Assembly: GCA_017305935.1 (NCBI GenBank)
Contig: JAFKJU010000015.1
Span: 124,001-188,000 of the forward strand
Length of the DNA stretch: 64,000 nucleotides
DNA from: Hyphomicrobiales bacterium
Lineage (GTDB): Bacteria > Pseudomonadota > Alphaproteobacteria > Rhizobiales > Rhizobiaceae
Direction: 5' to 3'
Shown: positions 1 to 8,901 of the stretch, piece after piece
Numbering within the stretch: the first letter of the stretch is position 1
How the letters are laid out: the number at the start of each line of letters is the position of its first letter
Notes under the pieces: generated by a model
Database searches by the model: none
The model's input: the letters and a program-made list of their open reading frames with translations, nothing else
What the model was told of the DNA's origin: nothing
Position numbers and translations under genes: made by a program

Positions 1-451
1 CGACCTGATCGGCGACGCTGCCGCGCCTGACAGCAGCGAGAACGCCGAGCGGAATGCCGAAGGCCGCGCCGATGATCGTCCCGACCGTGGCCAGTTCCAT
101 GGTGGCGGGGAAGACACGACGGATATCGGTCATCACCGGATTGGTGGTGAGCACCGAGGTGCCGAAATCGCCGTGCAGCACGCCTTTCACATAGAGAATG
201 AACTGCTGGTAATAGGGCAGATCGAAACCCATTTCCTGCCGCACGCGCTCGACGACCCGCGCGGGCGCGCGGTCGCCGACGATCGCCAGCACCGGATCGA
301 TCGGCACGACGCGGCCGATGAAGAAGGTGACGGCGAGAAGCCCGAGATAGGTGGTGGCGACGATCACCACGAAGCCGGCGATCGATTTCAAGGCCGCAGA
401 GGCGCCCCGCCTGGCGCGCCTTGCCGGCATCCGTGGGTCAGACTGGGTCAA
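1..451 (-). CDS. Dipeptide/oligopeptide ABC transporter permease, DppB-like (partial)
   Basis: This is the N-terminal ~150 residues of an inner-membrane permease; the rest lies beyond the window edge. After a basic N-terminus there is one hydrophobic segment (about residues 22-45). It is followed by the family's usual 'PIDPVLAIVGDRAP' stretch and the periplasmic motif 'GFDLPYYQQFILYVKGVLHGDFGTS', shown here in shortened form as GFDLPYYQQF. I chose a TTG start at 451 because GGAAGGA lies 8 bases upstream; an in-frame ATG at 430 is the alternative. It lies 18 bases downstream of the binding-protein gene on the same strand, so both belong to one peptide/opine-type uptake operon. Substrate not identifiable. 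Confidence 0.85.
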   Translation of the reverse strand, partial: MTQSDPRMPARRARRGASAALKSIAGFVVIVATTYLGLLAVTFFIGRVVPIDPVLAIVGDRAPARVVERVRQEMGFDLPYYQQFILYVKGVLHGDFGTSVLTTNPVMTDIRRVFPATMELATVGTIIGAAFGIPLGVLAAVRRGSVADQV

Positions 452-469
452 GGAACCGGTCCTTCCGGC

Positions 470-2119
470 TCATTCCTTGGAAATGGGCGCGAGGAAGTTC
501 GAATCGAAGCTCGGCCCCAGCTTGTAGCCCTTGACGCTGCCGCGCATCCCGGCCACTTCGGTCTGCTGGAAGATCATGACGAAGGGGCTGGTATCCAGCG
601 CCTCCTGCTGCAGCTTCTTGTACATGTCGGCGCGCTTGTCGTTGTCGCGCTCCAGAAGGGCGGCCTTGACCTGCTCGGTCAGTTGCGGAATGTCCCAGGC
701 ATTGCGCCAGGCGAGTGTCTTTACTGCGGCGTCGTCGGCATTGTTCGGGTTGGAGGTGAAGGCTTCCGCATTCGAGTTCGGATCCCAGTAATCCATGCCC
801 CACTGGCCGATATACATATCGTGGTTGCGGGCGCGATACTTGGTCAGCGTCTGCTTGCCGTCACCGGGAATGATCTCGACCTTGACGCCGGCCTGACCGG
901 CGGTCTGCTGGAAGGATTCGGCAATGCCGGTTACCGGCTGGGTGTTGCGCACGTCGAAGGTGACGGAGAAACCGTCCTTCAGGCCGGCCTTTTCAAGCAG
1001 TTCCTTGGCCTTGGCGACGTCGAACTTGTAGGGGCTGGCATCGAGTGCGCCGAGCACGCCCTTGGCCTGGTAGGTCTGGCGGATCTCGCCGATGCCCTTG
1101 ATCAGCGTCGCGCCGATCGCATCGTAATCGACGAGATATTTCATTGCCTCGCGCACTTCCGGCTTGGCGAGCTTTTCGTTCTTCTGGTTGAGGCTGATGT
1201 AATAGACGGTGCCCTTCGGCGCGCTGGTGACGGCGAGATCGGCATTCTTGGTCACCGCTTCGAGATCGCCCGGATCGAGATTGCGGGCGACGTCGACATC
1301 ACCGGCTTCCAGCATCAGCCGCTGGGTCGCGCTTTCCTTGACATGGCGATAGATGACGCGGGCCAGCTTCGGCTTTTCCCCGTAATAATTGTCGTTGCGC
1401 TCCATCGCGAGGATTTCGTTGGCGCGCCAGTCGCGGATCTTGAACGGGCCGGAGCCGGCATAATTGGTCTTCATCCACGCATAGCCGAAGTCGGTATCGT
1501 ATTTGTAGTCGGCATTCGGCGTCTTGGCCTCGGCATGCTCCATCACCAGCTTCTTGTCGAGCACGGCGCCCACCGTCGCGGTGAGGCAGTTGAGCACGAA
1601 GCTCGGCGCATAGGCCTTGTCGACGGTCAGCACGAAGGTGCCCGCGTCCATCGCCTTGGCCTTCTCGGTGACATTGTCGCCGGTGAGCCCGAACTGGGTG
1701 AGAATGAAGGCCGGGCTCTTGTCCAGCTTGACGACGCGCTCGAACGACCAGGCGACGTCCTCGGCGGTCAGCGGATTGCCGGAGGCGAACTTGATGCCCG
1801 GCTTCAGCTTGAACGTATAGGTCAGGCCATCGTCGGATACGGTCCAGCTATCGGCGACACCGCCCTTGACCTTGGTCGTGTCGTCGATGTCGAGCCGAAC
1901 CAGCATGTCGTAGCCGTTGCCGATGAATTCGGCCGGGCTCAGTTCGAAGGATTCGGCGGGATCCAGGGTGATCGTGTCGTCGATCGCCCAGGCCTGAACG
2001 AGCGTATCGGCCGGGGTGCCGGCATAGGCCGGGGCGATGCCCGCCGCGACGGACAGCAGCGAGAAAGCAGCGCTGACGAGCAGCGGACGAATGCGCATCG
2101 TGGTCTTTTCCCTGTTCAT
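470..2119 (-). CDS. ABC transporter substrate-binding protein, family 5 (peptide/opine type)
   Basis: A periplasmic binding protein of about 549 residues, normal for solute-binding family 5 (DppA/OppA type). A Sec signal peptide is clear: basic start, hydrophobic core LLVSAAFSLLSVAAGIAP, then cleavage after AYAG. The mature protein begins with the family's 'DTLVQAWAIDDTITLDPAES' pattern. It captures a small peptide or peptide-like solute for the permease encoded just downstream. Start chosen at 2119 (MNREKTT), preceded by GGGGAA; the ATG at 2098 (MRIRPLL) is also possible. The substrate cannot be read from the sequence. Confidence 0.88.
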   Translation of the reverse strand: MNREKTTMRIRPLLVSAAFSLLSVAAGIAPAYAGTPADTLVQAWAIDDTITLDPAESFELSPAEFIGNGYDMLVRLDIDDTTKVKGGVADSWTVSDDGLTYTFKLKPGIKFASGNPLTAEDVAWSFERVVKLDKSPAFILTQFGLTGDNVTEKAKAMDAGTFVLTVDKAYAPSFVLNCLTATVGAVLDKKLVMEHAEAKTPNADYKYDTDFGYAWMKTNYAGSGPFKIRDWRANEILAMERNDNYYGEKPKLARVIYRHVKESATQRLMLEAGDVDVARNLDPGDLEAVTKNADLAVTSAPKGTVYYISLNQKNEKLAKPEVREAMKYLVDYDAIGATLIKGIGEIRQTYQAKGVLGALDASPYKFDVAKAKELLEKAGLKDGFSVTFDVRNTQPVTGIAESFQQTAGQAGVKVEIIPGDGKQTLTKYRARNHDMYIGQWGMDYWDPNSNAEAFTSNPNNADDAAVKTLAWRNAWDIPQLTEQVKAALLERDNDKRADMYKKLQQEALDTSPFVMIFQQTEVAGMRGSVKGYKLGPSFDSNFLAPISKE

Positions 2120-2298
2120 TCCAGTTCCCCGTTTCACACAATTGCCTTCGATATCCGGCATGATGATTGTTATTGTGAAAATTCAATCACACTTCCGGAC
2201 GTAAAAACAGCCCCTTTAACGTGGATTTGCGTTTCGAAGGAAACAGCTGGTTGTGGCCGTGATACGGATGCGTTTTCAGCGCGCCGGAAGGCCGGCCG

Positions 2299-3573
2299 CT
2301 ATTTCCCCTGCTTTTCCCATCCGAAGACGCTGCGGCCGCCGAGCAGGGGCGACTGGTCGAATTCGCCGGCGATGATTTCCTTCAGGTCGGGGCCGGTGAC
2401 GTAGCGTTCGACCCGGCGGGCCTGGTCGTCCAGGCGCTTCAGCGCCTGCAATTCCTCGTCGCGGCCGAGGCGGCCCTTGCGCACGGCGGATTTCATGACG
2501 CCGATGGTTTCGTCATAGACCTTGAGCGGTACAGGAAACGGATGACGATCCTTGCCGCCATGGGCCAACGAGAAGCGGGCGGGATCGGAAAAGCGATAGG
2601 GAGCGCCATGCACGACTTCGGCGACCATCGCCAGCGCCTTCACCGTCCTTGCGCCGACGCCTGGCGTCAACAACAGGTTCTCGAAATCGACGGGGCCGCG
2701 TTCGGCGGCGGCGGCGATGTTGCCGTGCAGGCGGCGCATGTCGACATCGGTCTCGCGGACATCGTGATGGGCGGGCATGACGAGATGCGGAAGCAGGGGC
2801 TGCGGGTCCGCTTCCGGCGGCGCTGCGGCTTTCTCCAGCGCGCAGACTTCGCGCACGATTCTGTCCGGTCCGAGCGTCGCCAGGAGATCCAGTTGGCCCT
2901 TGCGGGAGGCGTCGGCGCGGCAATCGGCAAGGTTGACGATCCGGCCCTGGTCGCGTCCTTCGATCGCGGCATGGGGCGAATCGAGAAAGCTGGTCAGGCC
3001 TTCCGACAGCCAGTGATATCGCCGCGCCTGGCGGCGGTCGCCGTTCATCCCCTGCTGCACCACGACCCATTTGCCGTCGTCGGTGACGATGAAGCCGTGC
3101 AGGTAGAGATCGAAGCCGTCCTGCAGCGCGGCGCTGTCGACCTTGGCGACCAGCCGGCTGGTGGTCGCAAGCGCCAGCCCGTCGATGCCGGCGCGCTCGC
3201 CGACCGCCGTCAGCTCGTCCGGCGTCTTGCGCGACTGATTGCCGCGCCCGCCGCAGACATGGATGCCAAGCTCGCCGGTGAGCGGCGCCAGCCCGCGCTT
3301 CAGCGCGCCGATGACGCTGGTGGTGATGCCGGAGGAATGCCAGTCCATGCCCATGACCGCACCGAAGGACTGGAACCAGAAGGGACTGGCCAGCCGGCGC
3401 AGGAATTCGTCACGCCCGTAATGCTGGACGATCGCCTCGGCGATCACGGCGCCAAGCCGCGTCATCCGCTGGCCGAGCCAGGGTGGAACCCGACCGCCAT
3501 GAAGCGGTAGATCAGCGCTGCCTGCCCGTCGTGCCACTCTTTTTCTCTGCGTGCCGATCGATCCGACGATCAT
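2299..3573 (-). CDS. DUF763 family protein
   Basis: About 424 residues, matching the usual length of DUF763 proteins. The family signature is visible near the N-terminus as GSADLPLHGGRVPPWLGQRM, followed by repeated basic/aromatic blocks (CGGRGNQSRKTPDE, LYLHGFIVTDDGKWVVVQQG). The family is conserved in bacteria and archaea but its biochemical role is unknown to me. The true start may be a GTG about 12 codons in (VARRAGSADL), because family members usually begin close to that motif. It is divergent from the racemase gene at 3689. Confidence 0.75.
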   Translation of the reverse strand: MIVGSIGTQRKRVARRAGSADLPLHGGRVPPWLGQRMTRLGAVIAEAIVQHYGRDEFLRRLASPFWFQSFGAVMGMDWHSSGITTSVIGALKRGLAPLTGELGIHVCGGRGNQSRKTPDELTAVGERAGIDGLALATTSRLVAKVDSAALQDGFDLYLHGFIVTDDGKWVVVQQGMNGDRRQARRYHWLSEGLTSFLDSPHAAIEGRDQGRIVNLADCRADASRKGQLDLLATLGPDRIVREVCALEKAAAPPEADPQPLLPHLVMPAHHDVRETDVDMRRLHGNIAAAAERGPVDFENLLLTPGVGARTVKALAMVAEVVHGAPYRFSDPARFSLAHGGKDRHPFPVPLKVYDETIGVMKSAVRKGRLGRDEELQALKRLDDQARRVERYVTGPDLKEIIAGEFDQSPLLGGRSVFGWEKQGK

Positions 3574-3688
3574 TTCCCATGCTAAGGCCCCATATGGCGT
3601 TTTCGCGCCTCATCGGCAAGTGCCGGCTCCGCGCGCTGTTTCCAAGTCCGCCGCGATCCGCTAGGCAAGCGTGACGCGAGGAGAAAAC

Positions 3689-4387
3689 ATGGTGCAGAAA
3701 ATCATCGGCCTGATCGGCGGCATGAGCTGGGAAAGTTCGGCGGAATACTACCGCATTATCAATGAACTGGTGCGGGACCGCCTTGGCGGCTTGCGCTCGG
3801 CGAAATGCCTGATGTGGTCGTTCGATTTCGGCGAGATCGAGGCCTTGCAACATGCCGGGCGCTGGGACGACGCCACCGCCGAGATGATCGCGGCCGCCCG
3901 GCGGCTGGAGCGCGGCGGCGCGGATTTCGTGCTGATCTGCACCAACACCATGCACCGGATGGCCGAGGAGGTCGAGGCGGCGATCGGCCTGCCGCTGCTT
4001 CACATCGCCGATCCGACCGCCGAACGCATCAAGGCGGCGGGCCTGACGCGGGTCGGCCTGCTGGGCACAGCCTTCACGATGGAGCAGGATTTCTACAAGG
4101 GACGGCTTGCCGAACGCCACGGCCTCGAGGTGCTGGTTCCCGAGGAGGAAGACCGTCGCACCGTCCACCGGGTGATCTACGACGAATTGGTGCAGGGCCG
4201 GATCGAGCCCGCGTCGCGTCAGGCCTATCGCGCGGTCATCGCAAGGCTTGCCGAACGCGGCGCGCAGGCGGTGATCCTCGGCTGCACGGAAATCATGCTG
4301 CTGGTCCGCCCGGAAGACAGCGCCGTTCCGCTTTACGATACCACCGCCATCCATGCCGAAGCCGCCGTCGAAATGGCGATTGCCTGA
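3689..4387 (+). CDS. Aspartate/glutamate racemase family protein
   Basis: A cytosolic PLP-independent racemase of 232 residues, typical for the Asp/Glu racemase (YgeA-like) family. The N-terminus KIIGLIGGMSWESSAEYYR is the family hallmark. The two catalytic cysteines are seen in CTNTMH (Cys84) and GCTEIML (Cys199). It should interconvert D- and L-forms of aspartate, glutamate or a related amino acid. Start at 3689 is supported by GAGGAG 5 bases upstream; an upstream GTG at 3671 has no such site. It stands alone, divergent from the DUF763 gene. Confidence 0.85.
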   Translation: MVQKIIGLIGGMSWESSAEYYRIINELVRDRLGGLRSAKCLMWSFDFGEIEALQHAGRWDDATAEMIAAARRLERGGADFVLICTNTMHRMAEEVEAAIGLPLLHIADPTAERIKAAGLTRVGLLGTAFTMEQDFYKGRLAERHGLEVLVPEEEDRRTVHRVIYDELVQGRIEPASRQAYRAVIARLAERGAQAVILGCTEIMLLVRPEDSAVPLYDTTAIHAEAAVEMAIA

Positions 4388-4527
4388 GAGGCCGGCGAAG
4401 GTGTCTGCTTCATCGGATAGCTGCATCCGCCTCTCGAGCGATATGCAGCAGATGGAGCATGGTCGCGTGAAGCCTTCTCCTCCAGCGCGCAAGCAAGCTC
4501 GCCGAGCCCTTGGAGGAAGGCCACGCC

Positions 4528-4779
4528 CTACCGGCCTGAACGGCGCTGGCGGCGAAAATCGACGCGGACGACGTTACCGCAATCAGGCGGCGCGTCCGCG
4601 TCAATCGTCCGCGTCTTCGGTTCGGGATTGCCAGCCTGGGCGACGGGTGTGGCGTCCCCCCGCTCGGCCTGCAAAGCCCGCAACTTCTGATAGACGTGAA
4701 CCACCAGCTTCTTGTAATAGGTCACGATCTGCTGGTGTTCGCGCCGTGGAATGTAGAGTTCGTCAAACCGCTGGGTCAT
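4528..4779 (-). CDS. Small hypothetical protein (83 aa)
   Basis: I do not recognise a family. The start at 4779 has an excellent AGGAGG 8 bases upstream, which argues for a real gene. The first half (FDELYIPRREHQQIVTYYKK and on to LQAE) is predicted helical and amphipathic. The C-terminal third is low-complexity, rich in Pro, Asp and Arg, ending in RRQRRSGR, so it may bind nucleic acid or be disordered. It is convergent with the racemase gene. Confidence 0.5.
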   Translation of the reverse strand: MTQRFDELYIPRREHQQIVTYYKKLVVHVYQKLRALQAERGDATPVAQAGNPEPKTRTIDADAPPDCGNVVRVDFRRQRRSGR

Positions 4780-4998
4780 CTCTGTCACCTCCTGCTGGCT
4801 CGACAACTCTCCCACGAATTCGCAAGTTCCGGCGTCTTAACCAGCATGGCTAACAGTTTCTGAATCGCATGACGGCATCGGCGACTTACGCCGATCAGGA
4901 ACATTTGCGTTTCCCGCGCATTCCCTCGACGGACGCGGGGCCGTGCAAAGCGGTTCGGCGCGCCGCATCCGCAACCCTGCTTCTGAAGGTGCCTGTTC

Positions 4999-5430
4999 AT
5001 GCCCTCGCTGACACTCGCCGACATCGCCCACAAGCTGAAGAAAATAGATTTCTGCATGATGTCCACGCTCGGAGGGTCGGGGATTTCGAACCGTCCGATG
5101 AGCAACAACGGCGATGTCGATTATGATGGCGACTCCTGGTTCTTCTCGTATGAAAACACCGGAAAGGTTACAGACATCGGGCGTGACCCGCAGGTCTCGC
5201 TTTCCTTTACGGAGCCGCCGGGCCTTCTCGGCAAGCCTGGCATTTTCATTTCCATCGAAGGCAAGGCCCGCCTCATCCGCGACAAGGCGCAATTCGAACG
5301 GCATTGGATGTCCGATCTGGAGCGCTGGTTCCCAGAAGGGATCGATACCCCCGGCCTCGTGCTGATCAATGTGCGTGGCAACCGGGTGCAATACTGGGAC
5401 GGTGAGGAGAACGGTGTCATCTCCGTTTGA
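4999..5430 (+). CDS. Pyridoxamine 5'-phosphate oxidase-related (general stress protein 26-like)
   Basis: A 143-residue single-domain split-barrel flavin/F420-type protein. The visible pattern is DFCMMSTLGGSGISNRPMS, then DGDSWFFSYENTGKVTDI, VSLSFTEP and WFPEGIDTPGLVLI, which is the GS26 (PNPOx-like) arrangement. Members bind FMN or FAD and are induced by stress; the reaction is not known. It is too short and differs in motif from true PdxH. Flanked by small rhizobial proteins. Confidence 0.8.
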   Translation: MPSLTLADIAHKLKKIDFCMMSTLGGSGISNRPMSNNGDVDYDGDSWFFSYENTGKVTDIGRDPQVSLSFTEPPGLLGKPGIFISIEGKARLIRDKAQFERHWMSDLERWFPEGIDTPGLVLINVRGNRVQYWDGEENGVISV

Positions 5431-5455
5431 ACGTCTTCAACCCTCGCCTGGCATT

Positions 5456-5481
5456 GGCGGCGTCACCTCGGTGACGTCGCC
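5456..5481. terminator. Bidirectional terminator-like hairpin
   Basis: GGCGGCGTCACC at 5456-5467 pairs with GGTGACGTCGCC at 5470-5481 over 12 positions with one G-U pair and a minimal loop. It lies between two convergent genes (ends at 5430 and 5492). There is no strong U-run, so it may act partly through Rho or simply as a 3' stem. Confidence 0.45.
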
Positions 5482-5491
5482 TTCAACCTTG

Positions 5492-5704
5492 TCACGATGC
5501 GAAGACCGCCCCGAGATTCACAAACGACCGATGCTGCTCTTCGGTATAATCGCCCGCCGCAAACACCCGGAATGCCTTGCCTTGCGACTTCAGTTCCTGC
5601 GCGGTCTTCAGCGCGTCGGGATAAAGCAGCTTCGGCTCGTCACGGGTATCGCGTCCCTCCGGATCGAGCGAACTGAGCGCGATGATTTGAAACGTCGTCG
5701 CCAT
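5492..5704 (-). CDS. Small hypothetical protein (70 aa)
   Basis: A 70-residue soluble protein starting MATTFQIIALSSLDPEGR. It contains a compact alternating beta/alpha pattern (AFRVFAAGDYTEEQHRSF). The start at 5704 is supported by GAGGAGAG upstream; longer upstream reading lacks a good site. I do not recognise a characterised family. It is followed upstream on the same strand by another small gene (5724-5954), 19 bases apart, so the two are probably co-transcribed. Confidence 0.6.
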   Translation of the reverse strand: MATTFQIIALSSLDPEGRDTRDEPKLLYPDALKTAQELKSQGKAFRVFAAGDYTEEQHRSFVNLGAVFAS

Positions 5705-5723
5705 GGAACTCTCCTCGGATGCC

Positions 5724-5954
5724 CTAACCCTCGTTGCCGTCCGATATGAAGTTGTCCGGCATGGCATTGCGAGCCTCGCGTAGCGCATCGTCCCGATCCA
5801 GCCAGCCAGCCTTGACGACGTCGACAATCGCTAGAGCGGTTTCCCTTGCATTATATCCCGCGTTTTCCATCTCGCGCATGATTGCCGTGATTTTCTGGTC
5901 AATGATCTCGTGCAGATCGCCGATATCGGAAGAATGATTGTTTTCCATCGCCAT
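5724..5954 (-). CDS. Small hypothetical helical protein (76 aa)
   Basis: A 76-residue acidic protein, almost all helical: DLHEIIDQKITAIMREMENA, then ARETALAIVDVVKAGW and DRDDALREARNAMPDNF. The pattern resembles small regulatory or stress proteins of rhizobia, but I cannot assign a function. It lies 19 bases upstream of the 70-residue gene on the same strand and is divergent from the XRE regulator. Confidence 0.6.
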   Translation of the reverse strand: MAMENNHSSDIGDLHEIIDQKITAIMREMENAGYNARETALAIVDVVKAGWLDRDDALREARNAMPDNFISDGNEG

Positions 5955-6162
5955 CGCCTCTATTCATCACAACGAAACGGATGTACGCAAACGTTGTTCC
6001 AGTCCAATGGCATGGAACCGCCATGTCAGGCGGCGTCGAACTTGCACGACGCCCGCGCTTAACTATATTGAGTGTTCGGCGGATTTCGCCGCCGAGTTTC
6101 CCAAACGGTGATTGAACACCCAACGCGCGACCTGTTGCGCGGTTTTTGGAAGGAGTAGCGCG

Positions 6163-6408
6163 TTGACGCTATCCATACGTGAATTCAATGGTTCGAATAT
6201 CGAGACCGCCGACGTCGGCGGCATCGGGCAGATTCTGAAGAAAGCCCGGGAGAATGTCGGCTATAGCATAGACGATCTGGCTGAAACGACTGGCTTGACG
6301 TCAGCCGAAATCGCACAGGTCGAGAACGAAACCGACGTCGACGAGGCGCGGCTTCGCAGGATTGCCGCAGCGCTGCGGTTTGACTTGAGCCATCTCGGGC
6401 CGCGATAA
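6163..6408 (+). CDS. XRE-family helix-turn-helix regulator (small)
   Basis: An ~81-residue protein with a complete Cro/CI-type HTH: IGQILKKARENVGYSIDDLA, then TGLTSAEIAQVENETD and DEARLRRIAAALRFDLSHL. It should bind DNA as a dimer; the target is unknown. I chose a TTG start at 6163 because GGAAGGAG lies just upstream; a longer ATG start at 6112 adds a Cys-rich stretch unlikely to be translated. It is followed 173 bases later by a BrnA-like antitoxin gene, but the two do not form an obvious operon. Confidence 0.7.
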   Translation: MTLSIREFNGSNIETADVGGIGQILKKARENVGYSIDDLAETTGLTSAEIAQVENETDVDEARLRRIAAALRFDLSHLGPR

Positions 6409-6580
6409 ATCGCCCCCTCCCCGCACGCCGACATCCGGAACGCCGGAAGCAATTTCCATTGGAGACCTGCTCTCGGACCCACGATCTCCCCCGGCGGGGA
6501 GACCGTGGATCATGGCCCGGCCAGCCTCGACCGTTACGACATCGTCGGACGGCATAACCAGCCGATCGCAAAGGAAATCG

Positions 6581-6817
6581 ATGATGGCGACGACACCCCG
6601 AAGACCCACAAACCCGAAAGAGGCCGCAGAAGCTCTTTTCAAGCCGGCAAAGAAAGTCGCAGCACCCGCCGTCGAACGACCTGCGATCCCGAACGCCCGG
6701 GAAGTTGTTTCGCTGAGGATCGATAGCGATGTGCTGGCATTTTTTCAGGCTGGCGGGCCGGGCTGGCAGGACCGCATCAACGATGCGCTGCGGGCTGCGA
6801 TGAAGAAAGCCGAATGA
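6581..6817 (+). CDS. BrnA-like antitoxin family protein (no BrnT partner seen)
   Basis: A 78-residue protein with a basic, flexible N-terminus (ATTPRRPTNPKEAAEAL) and a C-terminal ribbon-helix-helix-like region VVSLRIDSDVLAFFQAGGPG followed by WQDRINDALRAAM. That is the BrnA antitoxin pattern. In BrnTA modules the RNase toxin BrnT (about 90 residues) is encoded directly upstream. Here only 172 bases separate this gene from the XRE gene and no BrnT-like frame is present. It may be a solitary transcriptional regulator or remnant. Start at 6581 has AAGGAA upstream. Confidence 0.7.
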   Translation: MMATTPRRPTNPKEAAEALFKPAKKVAAPAVERPAIPNAREVVSLRIDSDVLAFFQAGGPGWQDRINDALRAAMKKAE

Positions 6818-7041
6818 CGGTTATCAGACGGCATAGACCGTCTATTGCGAACTCCTGCGCGAGCGCAAGCCTGTTGCCGGAACATGGCCGGCGAGGAATG
6901 GGTTCGCCGAACATGCTCCATCGCTTATTTTCATAGCATTGCCCGACGCCGAAGCGATCCCGCCTCAACTGGAAATGCTCCAATCGCGATGCCCCGTCCC
7001 GCGCTCGTCGCAACACGGGGCACTCTCGTTCCAATCGGCCG

Positions 7042-7350
7042 TTATTGGGCGAACTGGATGTGGGTGATCCGATCGCCCTTGGGATCGTCCGGCTTCATGG
7101 ACTTGTTGAGCGAATAGACCCCGCCCTTGCCATTGGCAAACACATGATTGGGGAAAGGCGACTGGTCGAGATTGCCGACGATCTTGCCTTCCGCATCCAC
7201 GGCCGTCACCGTGCCGGCATCGCGGCTGCTGACATAGGCGAGTTTCGACACCGGATCATAGGCGACGCTGAGCGGGCCGCCGCCGATGCTGACATCATGC
7301 AGCAGTTTTCCCGTTTTGCCATCGAGGATCATCAGGTCGTCGCTGCCCTG
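7042..7350 (-). pseudogene. C-terminal fragment of a YncE/YVTN-type beta-propeller protein
   Basis: About 100 residues of propeller repeat remain: SDDLMILDGKTGKLLHDVSI, then GPLSVAYDPVSKLAYVSSRD, TVTAVDAEGKIVG and ITHIQFAQ at a natural stop. The usual protein has about 330 residues with a signal peptide. Here the N-terminal two thirds are gone, and upstream of about 7350 the frame runs antisense to another gene remnant. It is therefore a deletion remnant, not a working gene. Confidence 0.7.
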
Positions 7351-7808
7351 CCCGACCAGGTGCCGCCGATGTTCAACCGCTATGAGATCGGCATGGCCTT
7401 CGGCGCCCATGTCGACAACGCCATTCGCAGCGTGCCGGGTACCGCGGCATGCGCATGCGCGCCGACGTCTCGACCACGATATTTCTCAACGACCCCGAGG
7501 ACTATGACGGCGGCGACCTTCTTATCGAGGACACCTTCGGTTGCCACAGCGTCAAGCTTCCGGCCGGTCACGCCGTGGTCTATCCCTCCTCCAGCCTGCA
7601 CCGGGTCGAGCCTGTGACGCGCGGCAGCCGCTGGGGATCGTTCTTCTGGGCGCAATCCATGGTCCGCGACGATGCCATGCGGGCGATGCTCTATGATCTC
7701 GACCTGTCGATCATCGAGACCCGCAACCTGCTCGGCGATGACAATCACGCCGTTCTCGGCCTGGTCAACCATTATCACAACCTGCTGCGCCGCTTTGCGG
7801 ATCTCTGA
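7345..7808 (+). pseudogene. PKHD-type 2-oxoglutarate hydroxylase (PiuC/YbiX-like), truncated and frameshifted
   Basis: The catalytic half of a Fe(II)/2OG hydroxylase is recognisable: [20 protein letters not shown] in one frame to about 7443, then [20 protein letters not shown] in another frame from 7449. It continues through [20 protein letters not shown] to [10 protein letters not shown] and a natural stop. The HxD iron ligands (HVD), the distal His (SLHRV) and the 2OG Arg region remain. About 80 N-terminal residues are missing, and the frame changes at 7441-7449, where 5 bases replace the expected codon spacing. The family normally has about 225 residues and accompanies siderophore receptors. 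Confidence 0.75.
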
Positions 7809-7809
7809 C

Positions 7810-8448
7810 ATGACGCAGGACAGGCCGGGCCTTCCCGTCGTCACCGTCGACGCGCCGGTCACGGGCTTGCGCAACAGCGAGCAGCGCGCCGGCTTCCGCC
7901 TGCCGGCGGCTGTGCGCGCCGTCAATCTCGACGGCATGGCAATGCTGGACATGGCCGGCGCGCCGGGACGCAGCCCGGTGTTTTCCGGCCTGCTCGATCA
8001 TGCACCCGGATGGGGCGATATCGAATGGCTCAGGCGCGAAACGCCGCTGCCGATCCTGTTGAAAGGCATCCTCCACCCCGACGACGCCCGGCGTGCGCTC
8101 GCCTGCGGCATCGATGGCCTCGTCGTCTCCAATCACGGCGGGCGCACGCTCGACACGCTGCCAGCGACGCTCGACGCCCTGCCCGCCATCGCCACCGCCG
8201 TTCAGGGCCGGGTTCCGCTCCTGCTCGACGGCGGCATCCGGCGCGGAACGGATATCGTCAAGGCCCTGGCGCTGGGCGCGAGCGCCGTGCTGATTGGCCG
8301 CCCGCAACTGCACGCGCTCGCCATCGCCGGCGCAAGCGGCGTCGCCCATCTGCTGACCATCCTGCGCACGGAACTGGAAGTCGCGATGGTGCTGGCCGGC
8401 TGCTCAAGGCCCGATGCCATCGACAAGAATCTTGTCTGGCGGCCCTGA
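7810..8448 (+). pseudogene. FMN-dependent alpha-hydroxy-acid oxidase, C-terminal half only
   Basis: The 212-residue frame matches only the second half of the (L-lactate/glycolate oxidase) TIM barrel. It starts at PVVTVDAPVTGLRNSEQRAG, then LPILLKGILHPDDARRA, the active-site block GLVVSNHGGRTLD and the FMN-phosphate block LLLDGGIRRGTDIVKALALG. Full-length proteins have about 380 residues, so about 170 N-terminal residues, including much of the FMN site, are missing. The ATG at 7810 falls two bases after the preceding remnant's stop and is probably fortuitous. Confidence 0.75.
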
Positions 8449-8622
8449 TCGGCTTCATGGACGCGGCCGAACGCTTTCGACAGCAAGCCTATTGGCGGCT
8501 GCGGTTCTCTTTCATACGCATGGATACCGGCACCCGCGACCGCGACGATCCGTGCGGAATGCCGGAACATCGACCGGCGCCACGGTAAACCAATAGCGCC
8601 GTTTCCTTCGTCGTCCGCGCCG

Positions 8623-8901
8623 CTACTTGTTCAAGGCATCCTTGAGCGCTTTTGCCGGCGTAAAGGTGATCTTCTTCGATGCCGCCACCTTGATCATCGC
8701 CCCTGTCGCCGGATTGCGCGCTTCGCGTTCGGGCGCGTCCTTGACCTTGAACTTTCCAAAACCGGGAAGGGAGGTTTCGGCGCCGCCAAGGGCAGCCGAG
8801 GTGATCTGCGCGAGCACCGCCTCAACGATAGCCTTACCCTGAGACTTGGACAGTCCATGCTCGGCTGCGATCTTGTCGGCGATTTCATTGGTCGTCGTCA
8901 T
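8623..8901 (-). CDS. HU-family DNA-binding protein
   Basis: A 92-residue nucleoid protein of the HU/IHF family. The order is standard: dimerisation helices (NEIADKIAAEHGLSKSQGKA), then PGFGKFKVKDAPEREARNPA, the beta-arm 'RNPATGAMIKV' and the C-terminal KKITFTPAKALKDALNK. It binds DNA as a dimer without strong sequence preference. The start at 8901 places AGGAGG 6 bases upstream; an adjacent ATG at 8904 is the alternative. It stands alone. Confidence 0.93.
   Translation of the reverse strand: MTTTNEIADKIAAEHGLSKSQGKAIVEAVLAQITSAALGGAETSLPGFGKFKVKDAPEREARNPATGAMIKVAASKKITFTPAKALKDALNK

Noticed and set aside
173-2404. Long open frame on the plus strand, 743 codons
   Set aside because: It runs antisense to a clear signal-peptide-bearing binding protein and permease; its translation has no domain and reflects third-position GC bias.
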